Virus record (IMG/VR): IMGVR_UViG_3300037847_000441
Coordinates: 1-56,292 of that record
Length of the DNA: 56,292 nucleotides
Origin: a virus
Direction: 5' to 3' (one strand)
Shown: piece by piece, positions 16,154 through 22,632 of the stretch
How positions within the stretch are numbered: the stretch's first letter is position 1
How the letters are laid out: each line of letters starts with the position of its first letter
Notes under the pieces: model-generated
What the model was told of the DNA's origin: nothing
Database searches by the model: none
The model's input: only the letters and a program-made list of their open reading frames with translations
Position numbers and translations under genes: made by a program

Positions 16154-16307
16154 TGTTCTTGTTTTGTTCCTGTTTTGTTCCATAAAAGATACCTTTTGGC
16201 GAACAAATAGAGAACAAATGAGGAACTAGCTAGTATTTTCGTCCTCTAAGAGAACAGAATGGCAACATTATTGCCCAAACCCCCAGAAAATAGAACAAAA
16301 TGAGAAC
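16154..16307. repeat. 11-bp-phased TGTTC / GAACA box array
   Basis: Three TGTTC boxes start at 16154, 16165 and 16176 (unit TGTTCYTGTTT). After a 20-base gap, three boxes of the reverse sense (GAAC) start at 16201, 16212 and 16223. A single box lies at 16252, and two more at 16293 and 16304. Within each cluster the spacing is exactly 11 bases, about one helical turn, so bound protein would line up on one DNA face. The first two clusters face each other as an inverted repeat. This resembles iterons at replication origins or a cooperative operator. Confidence 0.75.
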
Positions 16308-16351
16308 AACACCCCACCATGTAGGATGACACATTATAATATATAGGACGA

Positions 16352-16473
16352 TTGTAATATTATTTCAATGATGATACTAAAACCTTTACGAATATTACTC
16401 TGAGCCAGAAACTTGTAATATTATTTCAAGAATAGTATTAAAATCTTTTTAAATGTTACCCAAATCGAACTAA
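16352..16473. repeat. Diverged 61-bp direct repeat
   Basis: The 17 bases TTGTAATATTATTTCAA occur at 16352-16368 and again at 16413-16429, exactly 61 bases apart. Similarity continues through the rest of the unit (for example ACTAAAACCTTTACGAATATTACT against ATTAAAATCTTTTTAAATGTTACC, aligned base by base). No coding frame spans it. It may be a second class of regulator or replication-protein site, or a remnant of a duplication. Confidence 0.7.
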
Positions 16474-16587
16474 TTTTTTTCATTTATTGTTATTTGCACC
16501 ATTAGGCTTGATATCTGGAACTCTATGGATTAATTCTACAGTACCGGAAATAAGTTCTGGTAGTGTTGCAAAAATGTCACACTTTAA

Positions 16588-16600
16588 TTTACACTGTAAA
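16588..16600. promoter_or_regulatory. Palindromic operator, copy 1
   Basis: TTTACACTGTAAA, a palindrome around one central base, 20 bases before the first rightward gene. Its flanks make the 21-base stretch 16586-16606 the exact reverse complement of 17520-17540, so copies 1 and 3 are the same site in opposite orientation. Probably bound by a dimeric regulator. Confidence 0.7.
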
Positions 16601-16620
16601 CCATAGAGGGGATTGCAAAA

Positions 16621-17139
16621 ATGTTAGATCAAACCAATTACGAAACTCCTGTTGACGGTCTTACCGAAATAAATGAGATAGTCGCAGCAGGGTTCAAGGT
16701 AGACAGCACCGGAGAGGCAACCGCAGACATGAAAGCTTCATTCTGCGAGGCACTGCACTCTAAGTTCCGAGAGTTGCCAGGTAGCCCACAAGCAATAGCG
16801 GATGATATCGCAAGGGCAAATGATTTTAAACGCAAGGTTCCGGTATTGGCAGAGGGTCAATCGGTACTGAATAAAAACGGTAACCCTGTTATGGCCAAAA
16901 TAGGCACGGTAGAACCTCCTAAGTGTTATAGAACTGTAGTGTCAATCATGATCAAAGTGTATGACACTAACGGCCAGCTAGAGCAAAGCTTTACAGAGAC
17001 TAGGAAAGCTTATCGAGAGATTTTAGATAGTGAGAAAACCAAGGAGGGCGAGGCCAAAAAGATAGTCAAGAAACTTGGCAAAGATCCCGAATTGATGGTA
17101 ATGGTCCTTGATATTCTTAAAGAAGTGGTAAACGACTAA
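16621..17139 (+). CDS. First early protein, unknown (172 aa)
   Basis: The leader gene of the rightward arm, with a strong GAGGGG before the ATG and the palindromic operator just upstream. Soluble, charged, mixed alpha/beta in appearance; it contains GSPQAIADDIARANDFKRKV, PPKCYRTVVSIMIKVYDTNG and a Lys-rich helical C-terminus (EGEAKKIVKKLGKDPELMVM). No family recognised. Base composition and codon use are clearly more GC-rich than the following genes, hinting at a different origin or strong expression. A stable hairpin follows the gene. Possible roles include host takeover or early regulation, by position only. Confidence 0.75.
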   Translation: MLDQTNYETPVDGLTEINEIVAAGFKVDSTGEATADMKASFCEALHSKFRELPGSPQAIADDIARANDFKRKVPVLAEGQSVLNKNGNPVMAKIGTVEPPKCYRTVVSIMIKVYDTNGQLEQSFTETRKAYREILDSEKTKEGEAKKIVKKLGKDPELMVMVLDILKEVVND

Positions 17140-17157
17140 TCAACCCACTCACTAGAC

Positions 17158-17196
17158 CGGAAGTAACCTCACGGCTCGTTTCGTGGGGTACTTTCG
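17158..17196 (+). terminator. Strong hairpin after first early gene
   Basis: AAGTAACCTCACG (17161-17173) pairs with CGTGGGGTACTT (17182-17193) with one bulged A and one G-T pair. The stem can extend outward by three more pairs (CGG with TCG). The loop is GCTCGTTT. There is no immediate T run, so it may be a factor-assisted terminator, an RNA-stabilising end or a processing site. It separates the first gene from the second operator. Confidence 0.55.
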
Positions 17197-17224
17197 CACG
17201 TCTGCATTTTACTTTTATTCATGG

Positions 17225-17237
17225 TTTACACTGTAAA
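17225..17237. promoter_or_regulatory. Palindromic operator, copy 2
   Basis: TTTACACTGTAAA again, flanked by ATGG and TCATAA, 18 bases before the ATG of the next gene and just after the hairpin. The spacing to the gene start resembles that of the other two copies. Confidence 0.7.
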
Positions 17238-17255
17238 TCATAACGAGGTTATCCG

Positions 17256-17519
17256 ATGAAATTACAGTTTCTTACAGATGGTCGTGTTACTTTTGACCAC
17301 TCCCTAATTGGTAGCGTCAAACGTCTACCTAGTGGCAAGTATCTCGTAACTGATATCAGAGATAATTATAATAACAGCTATCACTATGCTTGCGAGGGTG
17401 ATGCACTAGGCCACTTTTACGTGTTTACAAGTTGGAAACAATACACTAATACAGCACCAAAGCCTATCAGTAGGACAATATACAAGCGAATAAATTGTAA
17501 GATATGGGCCACTAATTAA
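17256..17519 (+). CDS. Early hypothetical protein (87 aa)
   Basis: Preceded by the second palindrome and CGAGG. The sequence (KLQFLTDGRVTFDHSLIGSV, LPSGKYLVTDIRDNYNNSY) looks like a small beta-rich fold; the C-terminus is basic (ISRTIYKRINCKIWATN). No family recognised. It ends right at the third operator, so it may form its own transcription unit. Confidence 0.65.
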   Translation: MKLQFLTDGRVTFDHSLIGSVKRLPSGKYLVTDIRDNYNNSYHYACEGDALGHFYVFTSWKQYTNTAPKPISRTIYKRINCKIWATN

Positions 17520-17525
17520 CTATGG

Positions 17526-17538
17526 TTTACAGTGTAAA
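17526..17538. promoter_or_regulatory. Palindromic operator, copy 3
   Basis: TTTACAGTGTAAA, 15 bases before the next ATG. With its flanks (17520-17540) it is the exact reverse complement of copy 1. Three copies in under 1 kb, each directly before an early gene, indicate a small regulon. Confidence 0.7.
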
Positions 17539-17553
17539 TTATAAACAGATTGG

Positions 17554-17805
17554 ATGAAACAAATGTTTAACTTGAATGAACAGCAAACCAAAGATATTTT
17601 GGATGGTATGCCACGGTGGAACTGGGGTTTTTATAAAACGTGGGATAAGGCGAAAAATAGAATTGAGGAAATGAGATACACAGAAAAAAGTTTTATGAGG
17701 AGCAATCCTAGAATTAAGAAATGTAAGTCGGGCTATACAATCTCTCTTATTGATTGGAGCAAGGCGTACAAAGAAGTTTCAATAAAGTCTGGAGGAAACA
17801 AATGA
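17554..17805 (+). CDS. Early hypothetical protein (83 aa)
   Basis: Basic, Trp-rich small protein (DGMPRWNWGFYKTWDKAKNR, then MRYTEKSFMRSNPRIKKC) following the third operator. An in-frame ATG at 17563 is an alternative start. It may bind nucleic acid by composition, but no motif is certain. The stop overlaps the next small frame. Confidence 0.6.
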   Translation: MKQMFNLNEQQTKDILDGMPRWNWGFYKTWDKAKNRIEEMRYTEKSFMRSNPRIKKCKSGYTISLIDWSKAYKEVSIKSGGNK

Positions 17806-17882
17806 TGAAAATAATGTGTGAAGGGGTAGCATTTGGTATATTAATAACAGTAATAATATTTATCGGAATGGTGATGGTGTAA
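17802..17882 (+). CDS. 26-residue single-span membrane peptide
   Basis: A very short frame with an excellent GGAGG 6 bases before the ATG. It overlaps the previous stop and ends one base before the next gene. The product (MMKIMCEGVAFGILITVIIF then IGMVMV) is essentially one hydrophobic helix. Small early membrane peptides can affect the host envelope or superinfection, but nothing more can be said from sequence. Confidence 0.55.
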   Translation: MMKIMCEGVAFGILITVIIFIGMVMV

Positions 17883-17883
17883 A

Positions 17884-18096
17884 ATGAAAATAGGATTATT
17901 ATTCATTAGTTTTATATTTCTAATAGCGACTATACCTGTTATAGATATAAACCCATTAGTAGGTACTATGAATTTAATGGTGTCTATTATAGCTTTTATA
18001 GGTTTTCTTTTTGCATTTATAGAAGATTATAAACTTGCAAAAGAATATCCAAACCTATGCGGAAATAGAAAATACTTATTCGGAAGGAGAAGATAA
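17884..18096 (+). CDS. Small membrane protein, two spans (70 aa)
   Basis: Two hydrophobic segments (about residues 3-20 and 29-47), then a charged tail ending KYLFGRRR that should stay in the cytoplasm. The AAAATG start follows the preceding stop with no gap. Likely an inner-membrane early protein; function unknown. Confidence 0.65.
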   Translation: MKIGLLFISFIFLIATIPVIDINPLVGTMNLMVSIIAFIGFLFAFIEDYKLAKEYPNLCGNRKYLFGRRR

Positions 18097-18279
18097 ATGG
18101 ATATCAAAGATTGGAATAATATACAGTTTTGGGAAGAATTGCTTGCAGATCTGAATCTGGAGCAACTGATAGAAATTGATAAAGCTTTTAGTGATGCACT
18201 AAAAAAACAGCCCATTACTAAAATTGATCATAGTCAATACTGGTGTATTGTGAGTATGGGAGGTGATAGAAATGTATAA
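18097..18279 (+). CDS. Small acidic hypothetical protein (60 aa)
   Basis: Helical acidic protein (DIKDWNNIQFWEELLADLNL, EQLIEIDKAFSDALKKQ) starting directly after the previous stop with GAAGGAGAAG upstream. The end overlaps the next gene and supplies its ribosome site. No family recognised. Confidence 0.65.
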   Translation: MDIKDWNNIQFWEELLADLNLEQLIEIDKAFSDALKKQPITKIDHSQYWCIVSMGGDRNV

Positions 18280-18856
18280 AAGAGATCAATACGAAATACA
18301 GAGGGCGTGTGAAGCAGATCCCAAATATACAAAAGAGGCAATGTTATTTGTTCTTGATAGCATACAACAAAGATTTCATCTCTTACCTATAATAATTGAG
18401 AAAAGAAGATCACTAGGTATAGAGTCGCCTTATTTAAATAATAATACAAAAAGGCTTGGGTATGAGTTTATCTTGGCAAACTACAAACAACTACACAAAG
18501 ATATATTTGATCCTGATCTATCACTAGCAGAAAAAATATTATCAGTATCAAGTATACCCGGCATTGGTATTGTCAAGGCTGGCTTTGTATTACAGTTATG
18601 TATAGGCAAGGTGGGTTGTCTTGATACTCACAATCTGAGAATGTTTGGGTTTAGTGATAGCGCATTTAAGTTTTCTAAAACCACAACCAGAAACACTGCA
18701 CTCGCAAAAGCGAGATTGTATATAGAAACTTGTGAGAAGCTTGGTGGTAGTGAGTTTCTGTGGGATAATTGGTGCGAGTTTATTGCATCAAAATATCCAA
18801 AACACTTCACCAGTGCCGATCAAGTTAGCCAAATGCACGTCGATCTAATTGTGTAA
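18272..18856 (+). CDS. Helix-hairpin-helix protein, DNA glycosylase-like
   Basis: 194 residues from ATG 18272, chosen because GGGAGG lies 7 bases upstream; a GTG nine bases earlier overlaps that site. Mostly helical. The key segment near the middle, SSIPGIGIVKAGFVLQLCIG followed by CLDTHNLRMFG, matches a helix-hairpin-helix plus a following Asp as in the HhH-GPD superfamily of base-excision glycosylases. I do not see an iron-sulphur cluster. The likely role is DNA binding, perhaps removal of damaged or modified bases, but catalysis is not proven. Confidence 0.65.
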   Translation: MYKRDQYEIQRACEADPKYTKEAMLFVLDSIQQRFHLLPIIIEKRRSLGIESPYLNNNTKRLGYEFILANYKQLHKDIFDPDLSLAEKILSVSSIPGIGIVKAGFVLQLCIGKVGCLDTHNLRMFGFSDSAFKFSKTTTRNTALAKARLYIETCEKLGGSEFLWDNWCEFIASKYPKHFTSADQVSQMHVDLIV

Positions 18857-18900
18857 GTAATCAGCAAGTAATCAGTAAGTAATGAAGAAGGATAGAGGTA

Positions 18901-19026
18901 ATGGAATGTATTAAATGTAATAAATATTTAGGTGAAAAAGGGGAGAAGGGTGTCCTCTTGAAGGGTAAAAATATCTGTTGCCCCTGTTGGATAAAACAAG
19001 ATAAAGAGAGAAGGATAAACAAATGA
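18901..19026 (+). CDS. Mini zinc-ribbon protein (41 aa)
   Basis: MECIKCNKYLGEKGEKG...NICCPCWIKQDKERR has paired Cys at 3/6 and 26/29, a minimal zinc-ribbon pattern, with basic sequence on both sides. It is preceded by GATAGAGGTA and its stop overlaps the next ATG as ATGA. Upstream, a short 10-11-bp tandem repeat (AAGTAATCAG, about three copies, 18855-18885) separates it from the glycosylase-like gene. It may bind nucleic acid or protein. Confidence 0.6.
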   Translation: MECIKCNKYLGEKGEKGVLLKGKNICCPCWIKQDKERRINK

Positions 19027-19433
19027 CTACTCAATACAAATCACTCAGAGAAAAGATTTCGGCTGAGACAAAAGAGCGCAAAAAGAGATACCAATTCTAT
19101 GAACAAGTAGTTTTAGAGGCTCACATTGTAGCGCATCAGGCGGTAAAGAAACATACGCCTACCCCAATGCACGTCACTGATGGCAAAAATAATTGGGTGA
19201 TAGATGATGGTGTATGTGGGTTTGCTGAAGTCCGACTGCCAAAGGGCAATACCTCATTTGCTAGATGGGCCAAAAAGAATACGGCGTTTGAGAAACATTA
19301 CGGTGGGGGTTTGTATCTCTGGGTATCTGATTACAATCAGTCGATGGAACGCAAAGAGGTATACGCTAGAACATATGCCGATGTTTTAAACAGGCACGGC
19401 ATTGATGCCTACGCTAGTTCGAGAATGGATTAA
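19023..19433 (+). CDS. Early hypothetical protein (136 aa)
   Basis: Soluble protein with a basic helical N-terminus (SLREKISAETKERKKRYQFY) and a folded C-terminal half containing WVIDDGVCGFAEVRLP and GGGLYLWVSDYNQS, then YADVLNRHGIDAYASSRMD. The gene is noticeably more GC-rich than its neighbours. No family recognised with confidence. Confidence 0.7.
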   Translation: MTTQYKSLREKISAETKERKKRYQFYEQVVLEAHIVAHQAVKKHTPTPMHVTDGKNNWVIDDGVCGFAEVRLPKGNTSFARWAKKNTAFEKHYGGGLYLWVSDYNQSMERKEVYARTYADVLNRHGIDAYASSRMD

Positions 19434-19446
19434 GAGGAGTAAACAA

Positions 19447-19686
19447 ATGAAAAAAATAATCCACATTAATCAGCACATCATTAAACGTAACGCCAAAACT
19501 GGAGAACGTGATCCTGTAATTACTTGTAAGACATACAAGTCTAATGACTATGCTCACGAGGTTGCTATTGATGGCCCTTGCAAGATAGTGTATAGTCCAG
19601 ACAAACCGCTATCTTGTGGAGCTAAAGTGTGGATAGAGACAGAGGCGGGAGTAGAATTAAAAATTGTAGAGGAGACTTTAAAATGA
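19447..19686 (+). CDS. Hypothetical small beta-rich protein (79 aa)
   Basis: The start is taken at 19447 (MKKIIHINQHIIKRNAKTGE) behind AAGAGGAG; the longer upstream frame lacks a ribosome site and overlaps the preceding gene. It contains VITCKTYKSNDYAHEVAIDG and KVWIETEAGVELKIVEETLK. Probably a compact beta fold; function unknown. Confidence 0.65.
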   Translation: MKKIIHINQHIIKRNAKTGERDPVITCKTYKSNDYAHEVAIDGPCKIVYSPDKPLSCGAKVWIETEAGVELKIVEETLK

Positions 19687-20018
19687 AACTGCGTGATGAT
19701 TTAGAAAATAGAATACTTAAAACTGTCCTTAGAAAAATAGATGGTTTTATACATCGTTCTATAGATTTTGAGAATAATTTGGAAGATATATCTGAAACAG
19801 ATTTATGGTTTGATATATATGATCAGGTAGATAATACAAGATATACTGTTAATGTATCTTGGGGATATCCAAGTAAAGAAGATCCTTTCAAAAGTTCGTT
19901 TTCTGTCACCGTCTACCCACTAGAGAAATATCAAAACGAGTTTGGCGAAACACGCTATAGAGACATAACAGATGGGAACGGTGTGGTCCTTGTAGGAAAT
20001 GATTGGGAGAAAGAGTAA
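19683..20018 (+). CDS. Hypothetical protein (111 aa)
   Basis: The start ATG at 19683 follows GAGGAG and overlaps the previous stop. Acidic, mixed alpha/beta (KLRDDLENRILKTVLRKIDG, then YTVNVSWGYPSKEDPFKSSF). Ends GNDWEKE, with its TAA overlapping the next ATG. No family recognised. Confidence 0.65.
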   Translation: MKLRDDLENRILKTVLRKIDGFIHRSIDFENNLEDISETDLWFDIYDQVDNTRYTVNVSWGYPSKEDPFKSSFSVTVYPLEKYQNEFGETRYRDITDGNGVVLVGNDWEKE

Positions 20019-20230
20019 TGCCAAAATATTATTGGAATCATGATAATGACCCTATATCACTTTTTTCTTATGTAAAGAACATCTGTGATAATATAGATGA
20101 TATTTGTGAAAGGCTTAGAGAATTTGATGGAGATATGTATCTATCAGATCTTAGAACTTTATATAAAATGAATTACAAACTTCATAACTTAGTCAGCCAA
20201 ATTAAGAAAGAAGAGAAAGAAAATGAGTAG
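20018..20230 (+). CDS. Small helical hypothetical protein (70 aa)
   Basis: ATG at 20018 overlaps the previous stop (TAATG) and has GGGAGAAAG upstream. Asp/Asn/Tyr-rich N-terminus (PKYYWNHDNDPISLF) and a charged coiled C-terminus (LVSQIKKEEKENE). No family recognised. Confidence 0.6.
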   Translation: MPKYYWNHDNDPISLFSYVKNICDNIDDICERLREFDGDMYLSDLRTLYKMNYKLHNLVSQIKKEEKENE

Positions 20231-20372
20231 AGATTGGCGAGAAGAGATATCAAGAGAAGAAAGATATAATGAGATACGGACAAAGCTTATACAAAATGGT
20301 ATGCCTGTATATGCTGCTGATGTAGAGGCAGAAATTTTATTAATAAAAGAAGAGAATGAAAAGGGAGAATAG
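20223..20372 (+). CDS. Small charged hypothetical protein (49 aa)
   Basis: MSRDWREEISREERYNEIRT followed by MPVYAADVEAEILLIKEENE. It overlaps the upstream gene by 8 bases, is preceded by AGAAGAGAAAG, and ends 2 bases before the next ATG. A short helical protein, possibly an inhibitor-sized binder; function unknown. Confidence 0.6.
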   Translation: MSRDWREEISREERYNEIRTKLIQNGMPVYAADVEAEILLIKEENEKGE

Positions 20373-20374
20373 AC

Positions 20375-20587
20375 ATGCCAGTATATGACTTCTTAATTAG
20401 ATGCACTGAGTGTAATGGTGAGGGAGAATACCAACTAAGTCTAAATCCATCTTCCCCTATCTATAAGTGTGGACATTGCAGTGAAGGCTATGTAGAAGTA
20501 GTGGAGAGTTTTGACTGTGAGGGTGATCTTAGACTTGACTATCCAGATGCAGTTGATATAATCGCAGATGAAACAGAGGAGATTTAA
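20375..20587 (+). CDS. Zinc-ribbon hypothetical protein (70 aa)
   Basis: Two CxxC pairs (CTEC at about residues 10-13 and CGHC at about 32-35) separated by a Gly/Ser/Pro segment form a DnaJ-type or rubredoxin-like knuckle. The C-terminal half is strongly acidic. It is preceded by AAGGGAG. Probably a small metal-binding adaptor; partner unknown. Confidence 0.65.
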   Translation: MPVYDFLIRCTECNGEGEYQLSLNPSSPIYKCGHCSEGYVEVVESFDCEGDLRLDYPDAVDIIADETEEI

Positions 20588-20588
20588 A

Positions 20589-20798
20589 ATGAGAACATCA
20601 GAACTACAAGTACACAATCTAACAAATATCAAAGTTGTAGAGTATCATAATGATAATTTTAGATGTTTTACAGTATCATTAACGTCTACAGATTATGATG
20701 GTAATAGTTATACAACAGACTTAAAAATATTTTCTGATGATACTGATAAATCATTCCATGATTATATTCCAGAAGAAGAGGTAAAGGTGTTAGACTAA
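20589..20798 (+). CDS. Hypothetical small protein (69 aa)
   Basis: Start at 20589 (MRTSELQVHNLTNIKVVEYH) with GAGGAG upstream; the longer frame starting inside the previous gene is less likely. Beta-rich middle (FRCFTVSLTSTDYDGNSYTT) and acidic end. The TAA stop overlaps the next ATG. Confidence 0.6.
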   Translation: MRTSELQVHNLTNIKVVEYHNDNFRCFTVSLTSTDYDGNSYTTDLKIFSDDTDKSFHDYIPEEEVKVLD

Positions 20799-20968
20799 TG
20801 CAATTAGACACAGCTATGTATAATCATGTTAAAATCTTACAAAATGAGATAGAGATTTTAAAAAGTAAAATTAATCCTAAGATAGGAGGTCAAGGGTATA
20901 TACACACAACTATCAGCACTCTTGAAGAAAGAATACAAGAGATAATAAATCAAAATATGTTAAGGTAA
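20798..20968 (+). CDS. Small coiled-coil hypothetical protein (56 aa)
   Basis: MQLDTAMYNHVKILQNEIEI, LKSKINPKIGGQG, then TLEERIQEIINQNMLR: two amphipathic helices around a Gly turn. The start overlaps the previous stop (TAATG). No family recognised; a dimerising helical hairpin is a reasonable guess. Confidence 0.6.
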   Translation: MQLDTAMYNHVKILQNEIEILKSKINPKIGGQGYIHTTISTLEERIQEIINQNMLR

Positions 20969-20990
20969 GTTTTATAATAGGGGAAAAGAA

Positions 20991-21317
20991 ATGCATAGAG
21001 GAAGAAACTATTCTGATGATTTAGTAGATAATGTTATTACTCTATTTGATGAGGGGTTAACATCTACACAAGTAGCTAAGATAATAAATAAAAGATTTAG
21101 ATCAGAAGCACTTGGTAGATTTACTAGATGTTCCGCACTTAGTATTAAATTTAGGAAAGGAAAATGTGAAAAAAGTAATCGTAATTATTATTACCCACCT
21201 AGAAGATCATATGGCTATACTAAATCATTAGCCTTGAATGAAATTCAAGATAGAAAAACTGAACAAGATGAGATAAACTTATCAAAAGATCGTTTACAAC
21301 TAGCATTGAGAGGATAA
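20991..21317 (+). CDS. GcrA-like helix-turn-helix protein
   Basis: 108 residues, basic. YSDDLVDNVITLFDEGLTST followed by QVAKIINKRF resembles the N-terminal HTH of GcrA-type regulators (LW-x-EGLS-x-x-QIA), and RCSALSIKFRKGK resembles the RNAVIGKVHRLG stretch that follows. GcrA is an alphaproteobacterial cell-cycle regulator that works with sigma70 at methylated promoters; phages of that group often carry homologues. Likely a transcription factor for phage or host genes. The match is by eye and the rest of the protein is not typical. Confidence 0.55.
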   Translation: MHRGRNYSDDLVDNVITLFDEGLTSTQVAKIINKRFRSEALGRFTRCSALSIKFRKGKCEKSNRNYYYPPRRSYGYTKSLALNEIQDRKTEQDEINLSKDRLQLALRG

Positions 21318-21321
21318 AAAA

Positions 21322-22197
21322 ATGCAACAGTTACTTGAAACAAGAGACATAATGTTCCCAGTGTACAAGCAGAGTGTGCGAGGCATAGGTGGTAAGATAG
21401 ATGCACCTGATGTCAAGATGCTAACTCGTAGAAACAGCCAAGGTATGGAAGAATATATCTCAGTGGTAAACAAGGACTATCGTGTAGTAGAAAATGCAGA
21501 AATACTTGAACCACTACAGAAGCAGATGATAAACTTCTTTGATCCGCTTGTGCTCCAAGATGTCCATATTAAAGATACTATTCTTAAAAATGGTAGAGTG
21601 TGTTATTCTGAATACATCTTTCCAAAAGTAAAATATGGAATACAGACTGATGTAGGACACAAGACTGAGTTTGGTCTACGATTTGTCATGAAGAATAGTT
21701 TTGATGGTAAGGGATCAGTAGTCATGTGGTCTGGTCTGATAGACTTTTTCTGTACAAATGGTACGGTGACAGGTAAGTATGACGTAACTCGTAAGAGGCA
21801 CACTCGTAACTTCAACAGTGATGGTTTTATCGAAGCGTTTGCTATTACTATGGACAACCACAAAGAAATTGTGGATAGTTATCAGAGACTAGCAGATAAG
21901 AAAGTAAACAGTCTAAAAGTCTTTAACCTATTTAATACTCTTACTAAAACTAAAGATGTTGGAAGGTCTGGTACACTTGCAGACAAGTTATTTAGACAGT
22001 ACAATATTGAGAGGTTTACTCGTGGTGACAATGCTTTCGCCGCAATGTCTGCCATGACACATTACTCCTCACATGGTTATGGTCCATTCAACTTGACTCG
22101 TAGTGGAGATCAGGGTACACTTTACAAACGTCAAGAGAAAGTAACTAATTGGTTACGCTCTGACACTTGGAAAGAGTTTGTTGCTGAAGCTGCTTAG
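21322..22197 (+). CDS. DUF932-type phage/plasmid protein
   Basis: 291 residues. VVNKDYRVVENAEILEPL, a central block with FGLRFVMKNSFDGKGSVVMW then GLIDFFCTNGTVTGKYD, and a C-terminal HYSSHGYGPFNLTRSGDQG are characteristic of the DUF932 family carried by plasmids and phages. The molecular role is unknown; links with replication or recombination have been proposed for relatives. A textbook terminator follows directly, ending this early transcription block. Confidence 0.75.
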   Translation: MQQLLETRDIMFPVYKQSVRGIGGKIDAPDVKMLTRRNSQGMEEYISVVNKDYRVVENAEILEPLQKQMINFFDPLVLQDVHIKDTILKNGRVCYSEYIFPKVKYGIQTDVGHKTEFGLRFVMKNSFDGKGSVVMWSGLIDFFCTNGTVTGKYDVTRKRHTRNFNSDGFIEAFAITMDNHKEIVDSYQRLADKKVNSLKVFNLFNTLTKTKDVGRSGTLADKLFRQYNIERFTRGDNAFAAMSAMTHYSSHGYGPFNLTRSGDQGTLYKRQEKVTNWLRSDTWKEFVAEAA

Positions 22198-22210
22198 TGT
22201 GGTAAACTAC

Positions 22211-22256
22211 GGAAAGTAAAGGCTTATTAATTTAAGTTTTTACTTTCCACTTTTTT
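22211..22256 (+). terminator. Intrinsic terminator after DUF932 gene
   Basis: A perfect 10-bp stem, GGAAAGTAAA (22211-22220) with TTTACTTTCC (22239-22248). A nested CTTA/TAAG stem lies in the loop, and after AC there is a run of six T (22251-22256). It marks the end of the first early block. Confidence 0.75.
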
Positions 22257-22266
22257 GTGATATAAT
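22238..22266 (+). promoter_or_regulatory. Possible rightward extended -10 promoter
   Basis: TGATATAAT (TATAAT at 22261-22266 with the extended TG) shares a 17-base block with the scaffold promoter. The -35 position holds only TTTTAC. It overlaps the terminator T run. Transcription would start at about 22273, beside the next ATG, so the first message would be nearly leaderless; this makes the call doubtful. Confidence 0.35.
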
Positions 22267-22274
22267 AGAGGTTC

Positions 22275-22505
22275 ATGATGAAGATTCCTACGTTTACAAA
22301 CGAAAGACAAGTATATAAATATCTCAGAGATGGAGACTCTGATCCAATAGTTCTAACTGCTCTTGATGAATATTGGGAGATCGTTTTATGCGATACCCCT
22401 ACAGATGAAGTAAGTTTTGAAGAATTAAATAGTTGGATAGAGTCTCAAGTAAATATGTTCTGGGCTGGATATGAGGAGTATAGCAATGACATTATCAATG
22501 TATGA
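22275..22505 (+). CDS. Small acidic hypothetical protein (76 aa)
   Basis: Two adjacent ATGs (22275 and 22278); the second has better spacing from AGAGG. Acidic, Trp-containing (ALDEYWEIVLCDTPTDEVSF, then WAGYEEYSNDIINV). First gene after the terminator. No family recognised. Confidence 0.6.
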   Translation: MMKIPTFTNERQVYKYLRDGDSDPIVLTALDEYWEIVLCDTPTDEVSFEELNSWIESQVNMFWAGYEEYSNDIINV

Positions 22506-22632
22506 GGCTGTAGAAGAAGCAGTAGAAATACTATCTGTGCTACATTTAAATGGTAAAGTAGTAACTTCAGATAATGATAAACTATCTGAGGTTATTCATA
22601 CATTTAATTGTTACTTAGATGAAGGTCATTGA
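22486..22632 (+). CDS. Small helical hypothetical protein (48 aa)
   Basis: MTLSMYEAVEEAVEILSVLH, then SDNDKLSEVIHTFNCYLDEGH. GAGGAG upstream, overlaps the previous gene by 20 bases, and ends exactly before the next ATG. No family recognised. Confidence 0.6.
   Translation: MTLSMYEAVEEAVEILSVLHLNGKVVTSDNDKLSEVIHTFNCYLDEGH

Larger units (their letters stand above)
15866..16620. other. Divergent control and possible origin region
   Basis: 755 bases without a convincing gene between the leftward terL and the first rightward gene. It is very AT-rich and holds several layers of structure: a leftward promoter, two copies of the palindrome ACTAATTAGT (15930-15939 and 16012-16021), runs of TA steps at 16104-16116, an 11-bp-phased array of GAACA/TGTTC boxes, a diverged 61-bp direct repeat, and a palindromic operator next to the first gene. 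A weak rightward TTGCTA-17-TATATA lies at 16084-16112. The position between divergent early and late arms fits the early regulatory region and perhaps the replication origin. Confidence 0.7.

Noticed and set aside
16335-16340. TATAAT in the control region as a rightward promoter
   Set aside because: The position 17 bases upstream reads CCCCAC and there is no extended TG, so it is probably a chance match in AT-rich DNA.
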